From Bacillota bacterium (lineage in GTDB: Bacteria; Bacillota; Clostridia; Christensenellales; Pumilibacteraceae), in assembly GCA_009787685.1 (NCBI GenBank), contig WQSV01000105.1, forward strand, positions 1 to 5,853: a stretch of 5,853 bases of DNA, read 5' to 3'. The position numbers and the translations under genes are program-made. This document shows, in pieces, positions 5,659 to 5,853 of the stretch (the stretch's first letter is position 1; every line of letters starts with the position of its first letter). The notes below the pieces were generated by a model. That model saw only the letters and a program-made list of their open reading frames with translations, did no database searches and was not told where the DNA came from.

Positions 5659-5763
5659 TTTTTTGGTCTAATTGTTCCTTCCATCAAAGCATTTCACTAA
5701 ATATTGGACACCCGAGGAATCGTTTTAATTAGCACATTTTTCTAATTTATCGATCATCTAGCG

Positions 5764-5853
5764 CTATGACATTGCGTGCTGGTGTGGCGTGTTGACGTTG
5801 TGTGACATTGCGTGCTGGTGTGGCGTGCTGACGTTATGTGACGTTATGTGTTG
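5764..5853 (-). CDS. Possible C-terminal end of a repeat protein, convergent with murA
   Basis: On the minus strand one frame is open from the right edge to TAG at 5766-5764, giving 29 residues in which the 12-residue unit SHNVNTPHQHAM occurs twice and ends the protein. The unit is His/Asn-rich and hydrophilic, which is plausible for a surface or spore-coat repeat. One plus-strand frame through the same repeat is also open (DIACWCGVLTLC units) but lacks any start after the TAG at 5759-5761. The start and most of any gene are outside the window, and a non-coding minisatellite is equally possible. Confidence 0.25.
   Translation of the reverse strand, partial: QHITSHNVSTPHQHAMSHNVNTPHQHAMS
5767..5853. 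repeat. 36-base tandem repeat running off the right edge
   Basis: Unit 1 (5767-5802) and unit 2 (5803-5838) differ at two positions, both transitions. A third, diverged copy begins at 5839 and is cut by the window end (4 of 15 differ, all transitions). The unit starts TGACATTGCGTGCTGGTGTG and is visibly richer in G and C than the rest of the window. It has a weaker inner period of about 12 bases. The period is a multiple of three, so reading frames stay open. The 108 bases before it (5659-5766) hold no gene and only a weak AT hairpin (5727-5747). Confidence 0.9.

Noticed and set aside
5727..5747. Terminator between murA and the right-edge repeat
   Set aside because: The stem is only six base pairs (AATTAG/CTAATT) with one G-C pair and no following T-run on the + strand.
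5767..5853. CRISPR array
   Set aside because: Units are directly adjacent with no unique spacers, so this is a tandem repeat, not CRISPR.

Overview
The window looks like a piece of an AT-rich, low-GC Gram-positive (Firmicutes/Clostridia-type) chromosome. The evidence is a SpoVAC-type sporulation protein, a MurA enzyme, and AT-rich coding sequence read with the standard code (TAG, TGA and TAA all act as stops). The species cannot be named from the sequence. All well-supported genes are on the + strand.

Layout. Positions 1-379 hold the C-terminal end of a circularly permuted ATP-grasp (glutathionylspermidine-synthase-like) protein that runs in from the left edge. After a 136-base gap comes a compact three-gene block. 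First is a 141-residue unknown protein with a possible winged-helix C-terminus. It overlaps by ATGA a 363-residue DEDDh 3'-5' exonuclease with a C-terminal BRCT-like domain. Twelve bases later comes a 424-residue membrane protein with an HExxH (HESAH) zinc-protease motif and a large, probably extracytoplasmic C-terminal domain.

Positions 3317-3617 are non-coding but structured. They hold a 170-base near-perfect hairpin (3324-3493) flanked by a 7-base direct repeat (MITE-like). Next come a sequence resembling a forespore sigma-G promoter and an intrinsic-terminator-like hairpin with eight T's. spoVAC (3618-4085) follows without spoVAD or spoVAE beside it. The 274 bases between spoVAC and murA hold a weak AT-rich dyad, a stretch resembling a dispersed intergenic repeat, and a TATAAT box. 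A 16-bp hairpin there has its right arm containing the murA start codon.

murA (4360-5658) is complete, with its catalytic residues in place. After about 105 unremarkable bases the window ends in a 36-base tandem repeat. The repeat is open on the minus strand as a 12-residue His/Asn-rich protein repeat ending at a TAG, and may be the tail of a convergent gene.

Functionally this is a patchwork: nucleic-acid processing (exonuclease-BRCT plus its small partner), a membrane metalloprotease-like protein, spore dipicolinate-channel biology (SpoVAC), and cell-wall synthesis (MurA). Only the 516-941/938-2029 pair shows clear translational coupling, and only that junction has a strong Shine-Dalgarno sequence. 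The points most worth a second look are the MITE-like hairpin, the occluded murA start, the orphan spoVAC with its embedded promoter/terminator, and the terminal repeat.
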